This document shows positions 57,748-64,000 of a stretch of 64,000 nt of DNA, one piece after another. Within the stretch, counting starts at the first letter, position 1. Each line of letters starts with the position of its first letter. The notes beneath the pieces were generated by a model. The model was not told where the DNA came from. It did not search any database and saw only the letters and a list, made by a program, of their open reading frames with translations. The DNA is taken from the NCBI GenBank assembly GCA_022822125.1, contig JAJECF010000048.1, positions 1 through 64,000 of the forward strand. The letters run 5' to 3'. The stretch is from Alphaproteobacteria bacterium (GTDB taxonomy: Bacteria > Pseudomonadota > Alphaproteobacteria > Bin95). The translations under genes were made by a program, and so were the position numbers.

Positions 57748-57856
57748 TCGCGTGGCCGGACCCCGGAAGCCGTCAGGCTGTCCGGGGCCTACTCAATCCT
57801 TTTCCGGACGGAAATCCCTGACTGCCTGACGGCGTCGGGGATACCGAGTGTGTCTG

Positions 57857-58363
57857 ATGGGCCAGCGGTTCGACGACCTGATTTCATGGATCGAAAAGGC
57901 GGTGATGCTGCTCGCCTACGTGACGATCATCTTGGTGGTGGGGCTGGAGACGATCCGGCGGATGATCACGGGCGAGCAGGCAGCTTGGGGGCCGGAGATC
58001 GCAATGGGCGCGTTCGTCTGGCTCTCATGGTTCGCCATGTCGAGCGGCGTGCGCACGGGCGCGCATCTCTCTTTCACCACCATGCGGGACCGCATGCCCG
58101 ACGGGGTTCGCCGGGGTGTGGAGGTCTTCGACTGCCTTCTCTGGTTCGTGCTGGGCGCTGTCGTCATCGTCGCGTCGTGGGATGTCGTGATGCTGAATGA
58201 GCGCTTCAATATCAAGATCTTCGGCACCGACATCCCGATCGCCGCGATCTCAATTGCCGTGCCACTCGGCTGGGGCTTCACCATGGTGCGGGTGCTGCAA
58301 CAACTGGTCCGGGTGTTGCAGGGCAAGACCGGCCCGCATATCACGGCGGAGGAAATCCGATGA
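57857..58363 (+). CDS. dctQ: TRAP transporter small permease (DctQ family)
   Basis: A 168-residue membrane protein with four predicted helices: AVMLLAYVTIILVVGLETIR (about residues 14-33), EIAMGAFVWLSWFAMSSGVR, VFDCLLWFVLGAVVIVASWD and the segment PIAAISIAVPLGWGFTMVRV. The acidic W-G-PEIA and FxxxGVR-x-GAH-L motifs are typical of DctQ. ATG at 57857 is used; a GTG three codons upstream (57848) is an equally good start. It lies 109 bp behind dctP and overlaps dctM by four bases (ATGA). Confidence 0.9.
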   Translation: MGQRFDDLISWIEKAVMLLAYVTIILVVGLETIRRMITGEQAAWGPEIAMGAFVWLSWFAMSSGVRTGAHLSFTTMRDRMPDGVRRGVEVFDCLLWFVLGAVVIVASWDVVMLNERFNIKIFGTDIPIAAISIAVPLGWGFTMVRVLQQLVRVLQGKTGPHITAEEIR

Positions 58364-59703
58364 GCGAAGGCGACCTCCCGACCCTGGCGCTCCTTGTGGA
58401 CTGGCTTCGCGAGGTGCTGAATGTCTGGAACATCACCGCCATCGCCGTCCTGCTGTTCTTCCTTGGAACCCCCGTCGTCCTGGTGCTGGCATCCTGGGTG
58501 GTGGCGTCCTCCTATTTCGTCGTCGAGTTCCCGCTGACCAATGTCGGCATTGCGGCAAACGACTCGATCAAGAACTTCATCTTCCTCGCCGTACCTCTGT
58601 TCGTCATCACCGGCGACTTCCTGACGGAGGGCGGCATCAGCCGCAAGCTGATCGCGTTCTCGCGTTCCTGCGTCGGCTTCATGCATGGCGCCACGGCGGC
58701 GACGGCGATGTTCTCCTGCGGCCTGTTTGCGGCGATTTCCGGGTCCAACGCCGCGACGGCAGCGACCATGGGGCGGCTGCTCGGGCCGGAAATGGTGGAG
58801 CGCGGCGTCAATCCGGGCCTGTCGGGCGCGATCATTGCGGCGGGCGGCACCGTCGGCGTCATCATCCCGCCGAGCGTGATCTTCCTGATCTACGGTGTCA
58901 CCATGGACGTGCCGAGCGTCGACCTGTTCATCGGCGGCATGATCCCGGGCCTGCTGATGGTCATAGCGCTGATCAGCAGTGCGGTCGTGCTGACGGGAAA
59001 GGTGGAGCGCGGGGTCGGCCTGCGCAACCTGAGCCCCCGGAAAATCGCCAGTTCGGCGCTGACGGCCTGGGCGGGGTTTGTCGCCATCGGGGTGATTTTC
59101 TTCGGCATTTACTGGGGCTATTTCAGCCCGACGGAGGCGGCCGGGGTTGTCGCCATATACTGCTTCATCGTCGGCTCCGTGCCGGCCCTCGGCGGCCGGC
59201 TCCGCCTGCGCCAGATTCCCGGCATCATGCTGAACAGCGCGCGGCTGGCCGGCCTTCTGGTGCCGCTGGTGGTGTTTTCCATCCAGTTTCAACAGGTCTC
59301 CAGCGTCATGGGCCTGCCGGAGGCGATTCAGAACTTTCTGGGCGGCCTCGGCGAGAGCTACGGCCCGACCGTGCTGATCGCCGTCATGATGCTTCTGATC
59401 CTGGCGGTGGGCGCGATCACGGAATCGGTCGCTGTGGTCCTCATTCTCGGTCCGATCCTGGCGCCGGTGGCGGAGAGCATCGGTATCGATCCGATCCATT
59501 GGGGCGTGGTCTTCGTCGTCGGCACCACGATCGGCTTCATCACGCCGCCTTACGGCCTGAACCTGTTTGTGGTCTCGGGCGTCCTGAGAATCAATTATGA
59601 CCTGATCATCCGCCAGATCTTCAAATTGCTGATCCCGCTGATGATCGTGTGGATCATCGTGACGGCGACGCCCTGGTTGTCTCTGGCATTGCTCGGCGGC
59701 TAG
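58360..59703 (+). CDS. dctM: TRAP transporter large permease (DctM family)
   Basis: A 447-residue polytopic permease of the DctM family with about twelve helices. Conserved segments are FIFLAVPLFVITGDFLTEGG (about residues 68-87), AATAMFSCGLFAAISGSNAA with TAATMGRLLGPEMVERG near 111-147, GAIIAAGGTVGVIIPPSVIF near 155-174, and near the C-terminus VVFVVGTTIGFITPPYGLNL. It carries out ion-coupled import of the substrate captured by DctP. Followed after 9 bp by the NTF2-like gene. The TRAP genes follow the folE-dioxygenase-PrpD series on the same strand, suggesting the transporter feeds it (inference). Confidence 0.95.
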   Translation: MSEGDLPTLALLVDWLREVLNVWNITAIAVLLFFLGTPVVLVLASWVVASSYFVVEFPLTNVGIAANDSIKNFIFLAVPLFVITGDFLTEGGISRKLIAFSRSCVGFMHGATAATAMFSCGLFAAISGSNAATAATMGRLLGPEMVERGVNPGLSGAIIAAGGTVGVIIPPSVIFLIYGVTMDVPSVDLFIGGMIPGLLMVIALISSAVVLTGKVERGVGLRNLSPRKIASSALTAWAGFVAIGVIFFGIYWGYFSPTEAAGVVAIYCFIVGSVPALGGRLRLRQIPGIMLNSARLAGLLVPLVVFSIQFQQVSSVMGLPEAIQNFLGGLGESYGPTVLIAVMMLLILAVGAITESVAVVLILGPILAPVAESIGIDPIHWGVVFVVGTTIGFITPPYGLNLFVVSGVLRINYDLIIRQIFKLLIPLMIVWIIVTATPWLSLALLGG

Positions 59704-59712
59704 GAGGAACGA

Positions 59713-60081
59713 ATGAGCGAGCGCAAAGAAGCGACCGAAACGCTGTTCAAGGCGTTCGTGAAAGGCTTCGCGACGCACGACACGGCGCTGGTTGCGCCGA
59801 CGCTGGCCGATGATTTCGTCTGGAGCCAGCCGACAGGCGAGACCTTTGTCGGCAAGGAAGCCGCCCTGCAGGCCATGGCCGACCGCTGGTCCGCCCCCGG
59901 CGGCGGACCGGTGTTCGGCAATGGCGGTTTCGAGGTGATCGGCGACACCGTCATCCAGACCTACGAGGTGACGACCGACGCGCCGGACGGCGGCAAAAGG
60001 ACCGTGCGCGGCATGGACATCTACAAGGTCCGCGACGGTCTGCTCACACGAAAGGATGCCTTCTGGAAGCAGCTCGGATAG
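59713..60081 (+). CDS. NTF2-like/SnoaL-domain protein
   Basis: A 122-residue protein with the cone-like alpha+beta NTF2 fold. LFKAFVKGFATHDTALVAPT (about residues 11-30), LADDFVWSQPTGETFVGKEA and the C-terminal GMDIYKVRDGLLTRKDAFWK are characteristic of SnoaL-like ketosteroid-isomerase relatives. Members isomerise, cyclise or merely bind small hydrophobic molecules. AGGAGGAACG precedes the ATG. It follows dctM by 9 bp and so is probably in the TRAP operon, where it may act on the imported compound. Exact role unknown. Confidence 0.82.
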   Translation: MSERKEATETLFKAFVKGFATHDTALVAPTLADDFVWSQPTGETFVGKEAALQAMADRWSAPGGGPVFGNGGFEVIGDTVIQTYEVTTDAPDGGKRTVRGMDIYKVRDGLLTRKDAFWKQLG

Positions 60082-60196
60082 CGTTGCCGGCTCACCGGCT
60101 CCCGGGCGGTTTTCGACAGTGATCCATGCCCCGGTTTGCGCCCGGCTCGTCGAGCCCGTTATTCTCGTCGACCCGAAGTTCCTGCAAGGCGGACCC

Positions 60197-60985
60197 ATGA
60201 CCGGCGAGACGGCCCTCTATGAACGCGATGGCGCGATCGTCACGATCACGCTCAACCGGCCCGAAAAGCTCAACGCCTTCGACGATGCGGCGGTGGAAGC
60301 GCTGTCGGAGGCGCTGGCACGCTTCGACACCGATCCGGACGCCAATGTCGCGATCCTGCACGGGGCAGGCCGCGCCTTCTCGACCGGGGCGGACGTGCTG
60401 CGGCGGCAATTGCGGCCGCGCGAGGAGCTGGAGCGCTTCGGCGGCCCGCAGGGGCGCGGCGCGGATTCCGGGCGGCTGTTCACCCATGCCGTCAACTGGA
60501 AGCCGGTGGTGGCCGCCGTTCACGGTTATGTCATGGGGCTTGCGGTCGGCATCGCGCTCGATTGCGACCTGCTGGTGGCGGAGGCCGGCACGCGCTTCCA
60601 GATCACGGAAACCTCGCGCGGGCTCGGCGGCTCGGTCTATTGGGGGCTGATGCGGCTGCGCGGCGCGGGCGCCTTCGGCGACGAAGTGGCGCTGACCGGC
60701 CGCTGGTTCACGGCGGCGGAGGCCGCAGCCGCCGGCGCGATCAACCGCCTCGCGCCGGCCGGCGGCCACCTCGAAACCGCGCGTGAACTCGCGAATATGC
60801 TGAACGCCAACCCGCCGCTCAGCGTGCGTTCGACGGTGCGGGCGCGCCGGCGGGAGATCGCGCGGGTGCGCTCCGAACTCTCCGCCGCGGCGCAGCCGGA
60901 GCGGCTCTACCTCACCGAGGATTTCCACGAGGCAGCGCTCGCCTTCAAGGAGAAGCGCCCGCCCCGCCCGTTCAAGGGGCGCTGA
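60197..60985 (+). CDS. Enoyl-CoA hydratase/isomerase (crotonase) family protein
   Basis: A 262-residue crotonase. IVTITLNRPEKLNAFDDAAV (residues 14-33) starts the fold; the oxyanion-hole segments are LHGAGRAFSTGADVLRRQ near 55 and AAVHGYVMGLAVGIALDCDL near 101; TETSRGLGGSVYWGLMRLRG lies where the catalytic Glu usually is, with Glu or Gly variants. An Ala-rich segment TAAEAAAAGAINRLAP follows. ATG at 60197 is chosen as the family start; the frame is open upstream. It follows the NTF2-like gene by 115 bp. Its end overlaps the convergent SUMF1 gene by 14 bases. Confidence 0.85.
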   Translation: MTGETALYERDGAIVTITLNRPEKLNAFDDAAVEALSEALARFDTDPDANVAILHGAGRAFSTGADVLRRQLRPREELERFGGPQGRGADSGRLFTHAVNWKPVVAAVHGYVMGLAVGIALDCDLLVAEAGTRFQITETSRGLGGSVYWGLMRLRGAGAFGDEVALTGRWFTAAEAAAAGAINRLAPAGGHLETARELANMLNANPPLSVRSTVRARRREIARVRSELSAAAQPERLYLTEDFHEAALAFKEKRPPRPFKGR

Positions 60986-61829
60986 CCGGGTCGAGCCCTT
61001 CCAGCACCGGGCGGAAGCCGACCAGGATGTGCTTCAGCCCGGCCGGGCGGCTGTGGCGGGCGGCGGGCCGGCAGACACCGCAGCCGCTGTCGTCCCAGGA
61101 CCCGCCCTTGACCAGGAAACGCCCCGGCCGGGCCTCGGTCGCGGTCCATTCGAACACCTGCCCGGCGGCGTCCAGAAGACTGAAAGGCGAGGCGCTGTCG
61201 GGGAACCGGCCGACCGGCAGCGTGTCGAACGGCCCGCCGTCGTGGCTGTTGAGCCGCTCCGGCGCAAACCCGTCGCCCCAGGGGAACCGGCGGCCATCCG
61301 CGCCGCGCGCTGCCTTCTCCCATTCCAGCTCGGTCGGCAGCCGCCAGACGCGTTCGGTGCGCGCCGAGAGCCAGGCCGTATAGGCCCGTGCGTCCTCATG
61401 CGAGACCAGCACGACGGGATGCTGCTCCCGCCCTTCCGGCGGCCGGCCGCTGGCCCAGGCATGGCGGCGGGTGCGGGCATAGGGATGGATCAGGCCGTAG
61501 CCCTTCCAGGTTTCGGCATCGACATCGGGCACCCGGTGTCCGGTCGCCGCGATGAAGGCCGCATATTGCGCATTGGTGACCGGCGTGCGCGTGATCCGGA
61601 AGCCCGGCAGGCTCACCTTGCGGCGGTCGCGCTCGCCGTCGTACCAGCCCTGCCGGCGGGTGACGGAATGGCCGTAGGCGACCTCGTCCAGTCGATAGGC
61701 GGCCTCGCGCTCGGCCGCATCGGAACCTGCGATGAACGGGCCGGCGGGAATCGGCACGGTTTCCGGCGCCTCCGCGGCCGCTGCTTCGAAGGACGCCGCC
61801 AGAAACAAAACCGCCAGCGCAATACGCAT
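60972..61829 (-). CDS. Exported SUMF1/FGE-sulfatase-domain protein
   Basis: A 285-residue protein with a signal peptide (MRIALAVLFLAASFEAAAAE; ATG at 61829 after GGAGCAGGGAA). The mature part is a formylglycine-generating-enzyme fold: IPAGPFIAGSDAAEREAAYR, FRITRTPVTNAQYAAFIAAT, HPVVLVSHEDARAYTAWLSA, RLPTELEWEKAARGADGRRF and PWGDGFAPERLNSHD. In true FGE the active site reads RGGSxxCxxSYCxRYRxAAR; here it is KGGSWDDSGCGVCRPAARHS, with the first of the two catalytic cysteines missing and an extra Cys gained, so classical FGE activity is doubtful. Relatives include sulfoxide synthases and NirV-like proteins. It is divergent from the Cys-repeat protein, with 180 bp between starts. Confidence 0.88.
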   Translation of the reverse strand: MRIALAVLFLAASFEAAAAEAPETVPIPAGPFIAGSDAAEREAAYRLDEVAYGHSVTRRQGWYDGERDRRKVSLPGFRITRTPVTNAQYAAFIAATGHRVPDVDAETWKGYGLIHPYARTRRHAWASGRPPEGREQHPVVLVSHEDARAYTAWLSARTERVWRLPTELEWEKAARGADGRRFPWGDGFAPERLNSHDGGPFDTLPVGRFPDSASPFSLLDAAGQVFEWTATEARPGRFLVKGGSWDDSGCGVCRPAARHSRPAGLKHILVGFRPVLEGLDPVSAP

Positions 61830-61956
61830 TTCCCTGCTCCTTCCCGCCGCCCGGTCTATCCGGCTCCGCGGCCTGGAAAAACCGTTTCTCACGCAGATGT
61901 GACCGGCTTCTTCCCTTTGTTCCGGGGGGACATATAGGTTAGCCTCGACAGCGGCG

Positions 61957-61984
61957 ATTATCGGATCGTCCGACGCATTATCGG
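61957..61984. promoter_or_regulatory. Direct repeat in the SUMF1/Cys-repeat divergent promoter region
   Basis: ATTATCGG occurs at 61957-61964 and again at 61977-61984, 20 bases apart from start to start (about two helical turns), in the 180-bp region between the two divergent exported-protein genes. Such phasing is what a dimeric activator or repressor would need. The second copy ends 25 bases before the Cys-repeat start, so it could overlap the promoter. No partner regulator gene is nearby. Confidence 0.35.
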
Positions 61985-62009
61985 TAAAACGACAAACGGG
62001 AGAACCGCC

Positions 62010-62333
62010 ATGAAATCCTATAAGGCCCGCCTTCTTTCCACTGCGGTCATCGGCGTGGGTATGGCCGTCGGCGCGGTCGGCGCAGCCAGCCTCGCCGGCA
62101 CGGCCTACGCGGCCTGCAAGCCCGCGGCAGCGTGCAAGGCCTGTAATCCCTGCAAGCCGAAAAAGGCCTGCGGAGCCTGCAACCCGTGCAAGCCCGCTTG
62201 CGGCGCGTGCAATCCTTGCAAGCCTGCTTGCGGCGCGTGCAATCCCTGCAAACCCGCCTGCGGCGCATGCAATCCGTGCAAGCCGAAAAAAGCCTGCGGC
62301 GCGTGCAACCCCTGCAAGCCCAAGAGCAACTGA
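62010..62333 (+). CDS. Exported cysteine-rich C-x2-C-x2-C repeat protein
   Basis: A 107-residue protein. Residues 1-34 form a signal peptide with hydrophobic core [20 protein letters not shown] and cleavage after TAYA. The 73-residue mature part has 19 cysteines (Cys36, then Cys42, 45, 48, 54, 57, 60, 64, 67, 70, 74, 77, 80, 84, 87, 90, 96, 99, 102), arranged as six copies of C-x2-C-x2-C-K-P, mostly [12 protein letters not shown] spacers follow the first and fifth copies. No aromatic or hydrophobic core residues are present in the mature part, so it cannot fold without metal or disulfides. A periplasmic, metallothionein-like metal (Cu or Zn) sink is the likeliest role (inference). CGGGAGAACC precedes the ATG. 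At DNA level the units are 30-bp tandem repeats. Confidence 0.9.
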   Translation: MKSYKARLLSTAVIGVGMAVGAVGAASLAGTAYAACKPAAACKACNPCKPKKACGACNPCKPACGACNPCKPACGACNPCKPACGACNPCKPKKACGACNPCKPKSN

Positions 62334-62347
62334 AGCCCTGTCGGGCG

Positions 62348-62377
62348 GCGGCCGGTCTCCGGGCCGGCCGCGCTTTT
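62348..62377 (+). terminator. Probable rho-independent terminator after the Cys-repeat gene
   Basis: GCGGCCGG (62348-62355) pairs perfectly with CCGGCCGC (62364-62371) around an 8-base loop, followed by GCTTTTCC. It begins 15 bases after the stop of the rightward Cys-repeat gene. The T-run is short but the stem is very stable. Confidence 0.65.
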
Positions 62378-62384
62378 CCGGGAT

Positions 62385-62406
62385 CGCGGCGCCGAAAGGC
62401 GCCGCG
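62385..62406 (-). terminator. Probable hairpin terminator for the AhpD-like gene
   Basis: A nine-base-pair stem, CGCGGCGCC with its complement GGCGCCGCG, encloses a GAAA loop on the plus strand (62385-62406). On the minus strand it begins seven bases after the stop of the AhpD-like gene. No T-run follows on that strand, so it may act as a 3'-end or pause hairpin, possibly backing up the neighbouring terminator in both directions. Confidence 0.5.
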
Positions 62407-62412
62407 CCCGTT

Positions 62413-62967
62413 TCAGGCGGCGTCGAGAACCGCCAGCGTTTCCGGCTCCAGATCGAGCTGCAGGGCGTCGTTGAAGCGGTTGAACGCCCCGCAAAGCGCG
62501 ATCCGCCAGGTCAATTCGACGATCTGATCCTCGCTGAAATGCGCTTTCAGCCGGTCGAAGATGTCATCCTTCATCTGCCCGGCGCGGTCGTTGACCTGGA
62601 CCGCATACTCGACCACCAGGCGGTCGATCCCGTCGAGTTCCGGATGGTTGTCCGGATCGTCCAGCAGGCTGGCGACGCCGGCGGCGCTCATGCCTTCCAC
62701 AGCCAGCATCGGCCCGTGATGGGCCACGCAATAATCGCAGGCATTGCGCTGCGAGACCGCGACCAGCGCCAGTTCGAGATAGCGGCGCGGCAGCACGGCG
62801 TCGCGGCGGAGCTCGGTCAGCAGGCCGAATATATGCTCCAGAATGGGCGGCCGTCGGCCGAGCGCGCCGACCAGGCTGGCGAAGGGACCGTAGGACGCGG
62901 CGTCGTCCACGAGCGGGTGCAGGGCGGGTGGCAGGTCTTCCCTTGCGGCGTAAGCAATGCGGGCCAT
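62413..62967 (-). CDS. Carboxymuconolactone decarboxylase (AhpD-like) family protein
   Basis: A 184-residue protein of the CMD/AhpD family. LRRDAVLPRRYLELALVAVS (about residues 53-72) is followed by QRNACDYCVAHHGPMLAVEG, in which CxxC-x3-H is the redox motif of alkylhydroperoxidase-like members. LTWRIALCGAFNRFNDALQL near the C-terminus is the second helical hairpin. It should work as a thiol peroxidase or disulfide-linked reductant. ATG at 62967 starts the family region. It lies 14 bp after the stop of the partial hyuA gene and so is likely in that operon. It converges with the Cys-repeat gene. Confidence 0.88.
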   Translation of the reverse strand: MARIAYAAREDLPPALHPLVDDAASYGPFASLVGALGRRPPILEHIFGLLTELRRDAVLPRRYLELALVAVSQRNACDYCVAHHGPMLAVEGMSAAGVASLLDDPDNHPELDGIDRLVVEYAVQVNDRAGQMKDDIFDRLKAHFSEDQIVELTWRIALCGAFNRFNDALQLDLEPETLAVLDAA

Positions 62968-62981
62968 GGGTGGGGTCTCCG

Positions 62982-64000
62982 TCAGCCGATTTCGACGATG
63001 ATGTTGCCGTGTCCATCCAGCCGGGCCGAATCCTCCGGCGGGACAAGGCAGGTGGCGTCGTATTCCTCGACGATGAGCGGGCCCGGCACAAGGTCCGGGC
63101 CGAGGTCGCCGCGCGCCAGCACCGCCGCTTCGCGCCATCCATGCTCGCGGCCGAACCAGGCGCGGCGGCTGCCGGCCCTGCCCGACGGCGCGGGCGGCGG
63201 CGGCGACGGCGTCCGGTTGCGAGAGAGGCCGCGCCCGACCACCTGCACGGTCATCAGCTCCACAGGCTCCTCCGGTCCGGCGCGGTGGCCGTAGGTACGC
63301 TCATGCTCGACGCCGAACGCCTCTTCGAGCGCGGCGACCCATGCCGCATCCACGGGCCCCGGCGGCGCCGCGACCTGAAGCTCGAAGATCTGGCCGTGAT
63401 AGTGGAGTTGCGCGCTGCGGACGAGCGTGCGCCGGTCGGGCGCAATGCCGTCGGCGTCGAGTTGGGTGTGCGCCTCCGCTTCCAGCGCGGCCCATGCGCC
63501 TTCGAGCTCCGCCGGGTCGGCCTCGCGCAGGATGCGCCGGTGCGCATGGGAGTAATGGTGCTCGACCTCGGCATGCAGCAGGCCGAAAGACGAGAACAAC
63601 CCGGGCGAGGGCGGCACCAGCACCTGCCGGATGGCGAGATCGCGCGCCATGCCGGCGGCGAAGAGCGGCCCGTTGCCGCCAAAGGCGAACAGCGCATAGT
63701 CGCGCGGGTCGCGCCCGCGCTCCGAAGACACGGCGCGGATGGCGCGAATCATGTTGGAAGCGGCGATGCGATGGGCGCCGAGGGCGGCATCCTCCGGCGC
63801 CAGGCCCATCGGTTTCGCCACGCAGCGCTCGAAGGCCTCCCGCGCCGCCTCGAAATCGAGCTTGAGCGCGCCGCCGACAAGATGGTCCGGATTGAGATAG
63901 CCGAGCAGCAGGTTGGCGTCGGTAAGCGTCGGCTCCGTGCCGCCCGCGCCGTAGCAGACGGGGCCCGGATCGGCGCCGGCGCTTTCCGGCCCGACCTGAA
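62982..64000 (-). CDS. hyuA: Hydantoinase/oxoprolinase family protein (HyuA), copy 3 (partial)
   Basis: The C-terminal 339 residues of a HyuA-family subunit; the frame stays open to the right edge. At the cut end it reads QVGPESAGADPGPVCYGAGG, then EPTLTDANLLLGYLNPDHLV, the same region that both complete HyuA genes of this window share. FAFGGNGPLFAAGMARDLAI is the adenosine-loop region, with FGGNGP in place of FGGAGP. The C-terminal part has RTYGHRAGPEEPVELMTVQV and IVEEYDATCLVPPEDSARLD. No hyuB follows at its 3' side; the AhpD-like gene does, so a partner hyuB could only lie beyond the window edge or be fused or absent. Confidence 0.88.
   Translation of the reverse strand, partial: QVGPESAGADPGPVCYGAGGTEPTLTDANLLLGYLNPDHLVGGALKLDFEAAREAFERCVAKPMGLAPEDAALGAHRIAASNMIRAIRAVSSERGRDPRDYALFAFGGNGPLFAAGMARDLAIRQVLVPPSPGLFSSFGLLHAEVEHHYSHAHRRILREADPAELEGAWAALEAEAHTQLDADGIAPDRRTLVRSAQLHYHGQIFELQVAAPPGPVDAAWVAALEEAFGVEHERTYGHRAGPEEPVELMTVQVVGRGLSRNRTPSPPPPAPSGRAGSRRAWFGREHGWREAAVLARGDLGPDLVPGPLIVEEYDATCLVPPEDSARLDGHGNIIVEIG

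Noticed and set aside
57916..60198. Leftward 760-codon open frame opposite the TRAP genes
   Set aside because: Arg/His/Asp/Gln-rich shadow; rightward frames are certain DctQ and DctM.
62141..62325. Regular 30-bp tandem repeats considered as a CRISPR array
   Set aside because: The repeats are contiguous without unique spacers and lie in frame inside the Cys-repeat protein.

Overview
This 64 kb, very GC-rich window is chromosomal DNA of an alphaproteobacterium, probably of a Rhodospirillales-like lineage (order inferred, not proven). The main reasons are the order dnaQ-coaE-aroE-maf-ppsR facing hemE-hemH-hemJ, a TrcR/DUF1013 regulator and a DUF1192 protein, all typical of Alphaproteobacteria. 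No rRNA, tRNA, CRISPR array or prophage was recognised. The left edge cuts an FO synthase gene (cofactor F420 pathway) and the right edge cuts a third HyuA-type gene.

Layout. 0-8.2 kb: FO synthase, a crotonase, an Ldh2-type dehydrogenase, an acyl-CoA dehydrogenase, a complete tripartite tricarboxylate transporter (tctC-tctB-tctA) and a TauD-type dioxygenase; this looks like uptake and oxidation of an organic acid. 8.3-15.1 kb: a HyuA/HyuB hydantoinase/oxoprolinase pair, a divergent Rieske oxygenase, a DUF2461 protein and a beta-hydroxyacid dehydrogenase. 15.2-18.9 kb: phosphohexomutase, ugd and galU, giving UDP-glucose and UDP-glucuronate for surface polysaccharide. 19-25.6 kb: a DnaJ/VWA pair, small enzymes, then the compact dnaQ-coaE-aroE-maf-ppsR block. 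From 13.5 to 25.6 kb fourteen consecutive genes read leftward, while hemE-hemH-hemJ read rightward. The 258-bp gap between ppsR and hemE carries DnaA-box-like sequences and an AT-rich patch and is a candidate replication origin, as in Caulobacter.

28-36.5 kb: a phosphodiesterase-like enzyme, an EamA exporter, TrcR, a two-domain GFA protein, an amidohydrolase next to an M20 carbamoylase, a VapBC/FitAB toxin-antitoxin pair with a readable promoter/operator, and a VOC protein. 36.7-45.4 kb: a second HyuA/HyuB pair, a molybdenum hydroxylase large subunit preceded by only a 44-codon remnant of its iron-sulfur subunit, an ornithine cyclodeaminase homologue, a quinone oxidoreductase and DUF1192. 45.6-48.4 kb: a small ferredoxin and two tandem paralogous P450s. 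48.6-52.8 kb: a single-chain restriction-modification enzyme flanked by a toxin-gene relic and an apparent IS630 transposase relic, so this looks like an accessory insertion. 52.8-61 kb: folE, a cupin-like protein, a TauD-type dioxygenase, an MmgE/PrpD protein, a Tat-exported TRAP transporter (dctPQM), an NTF2-like protein and a crotonase.

61-62.4 kb holds the most unusual item: an exported SUMF1-domain protein divergent from an exported 107-aa protein whose mature part is almost entirely C-x2-C-x2-C repeats (19 cysteines), followed by two hairpins and an AhpD-like protein. Intergenic regions carry at least six copies of a dispersed repeat, some as inverted doublets, and one long palindrome of a different family.
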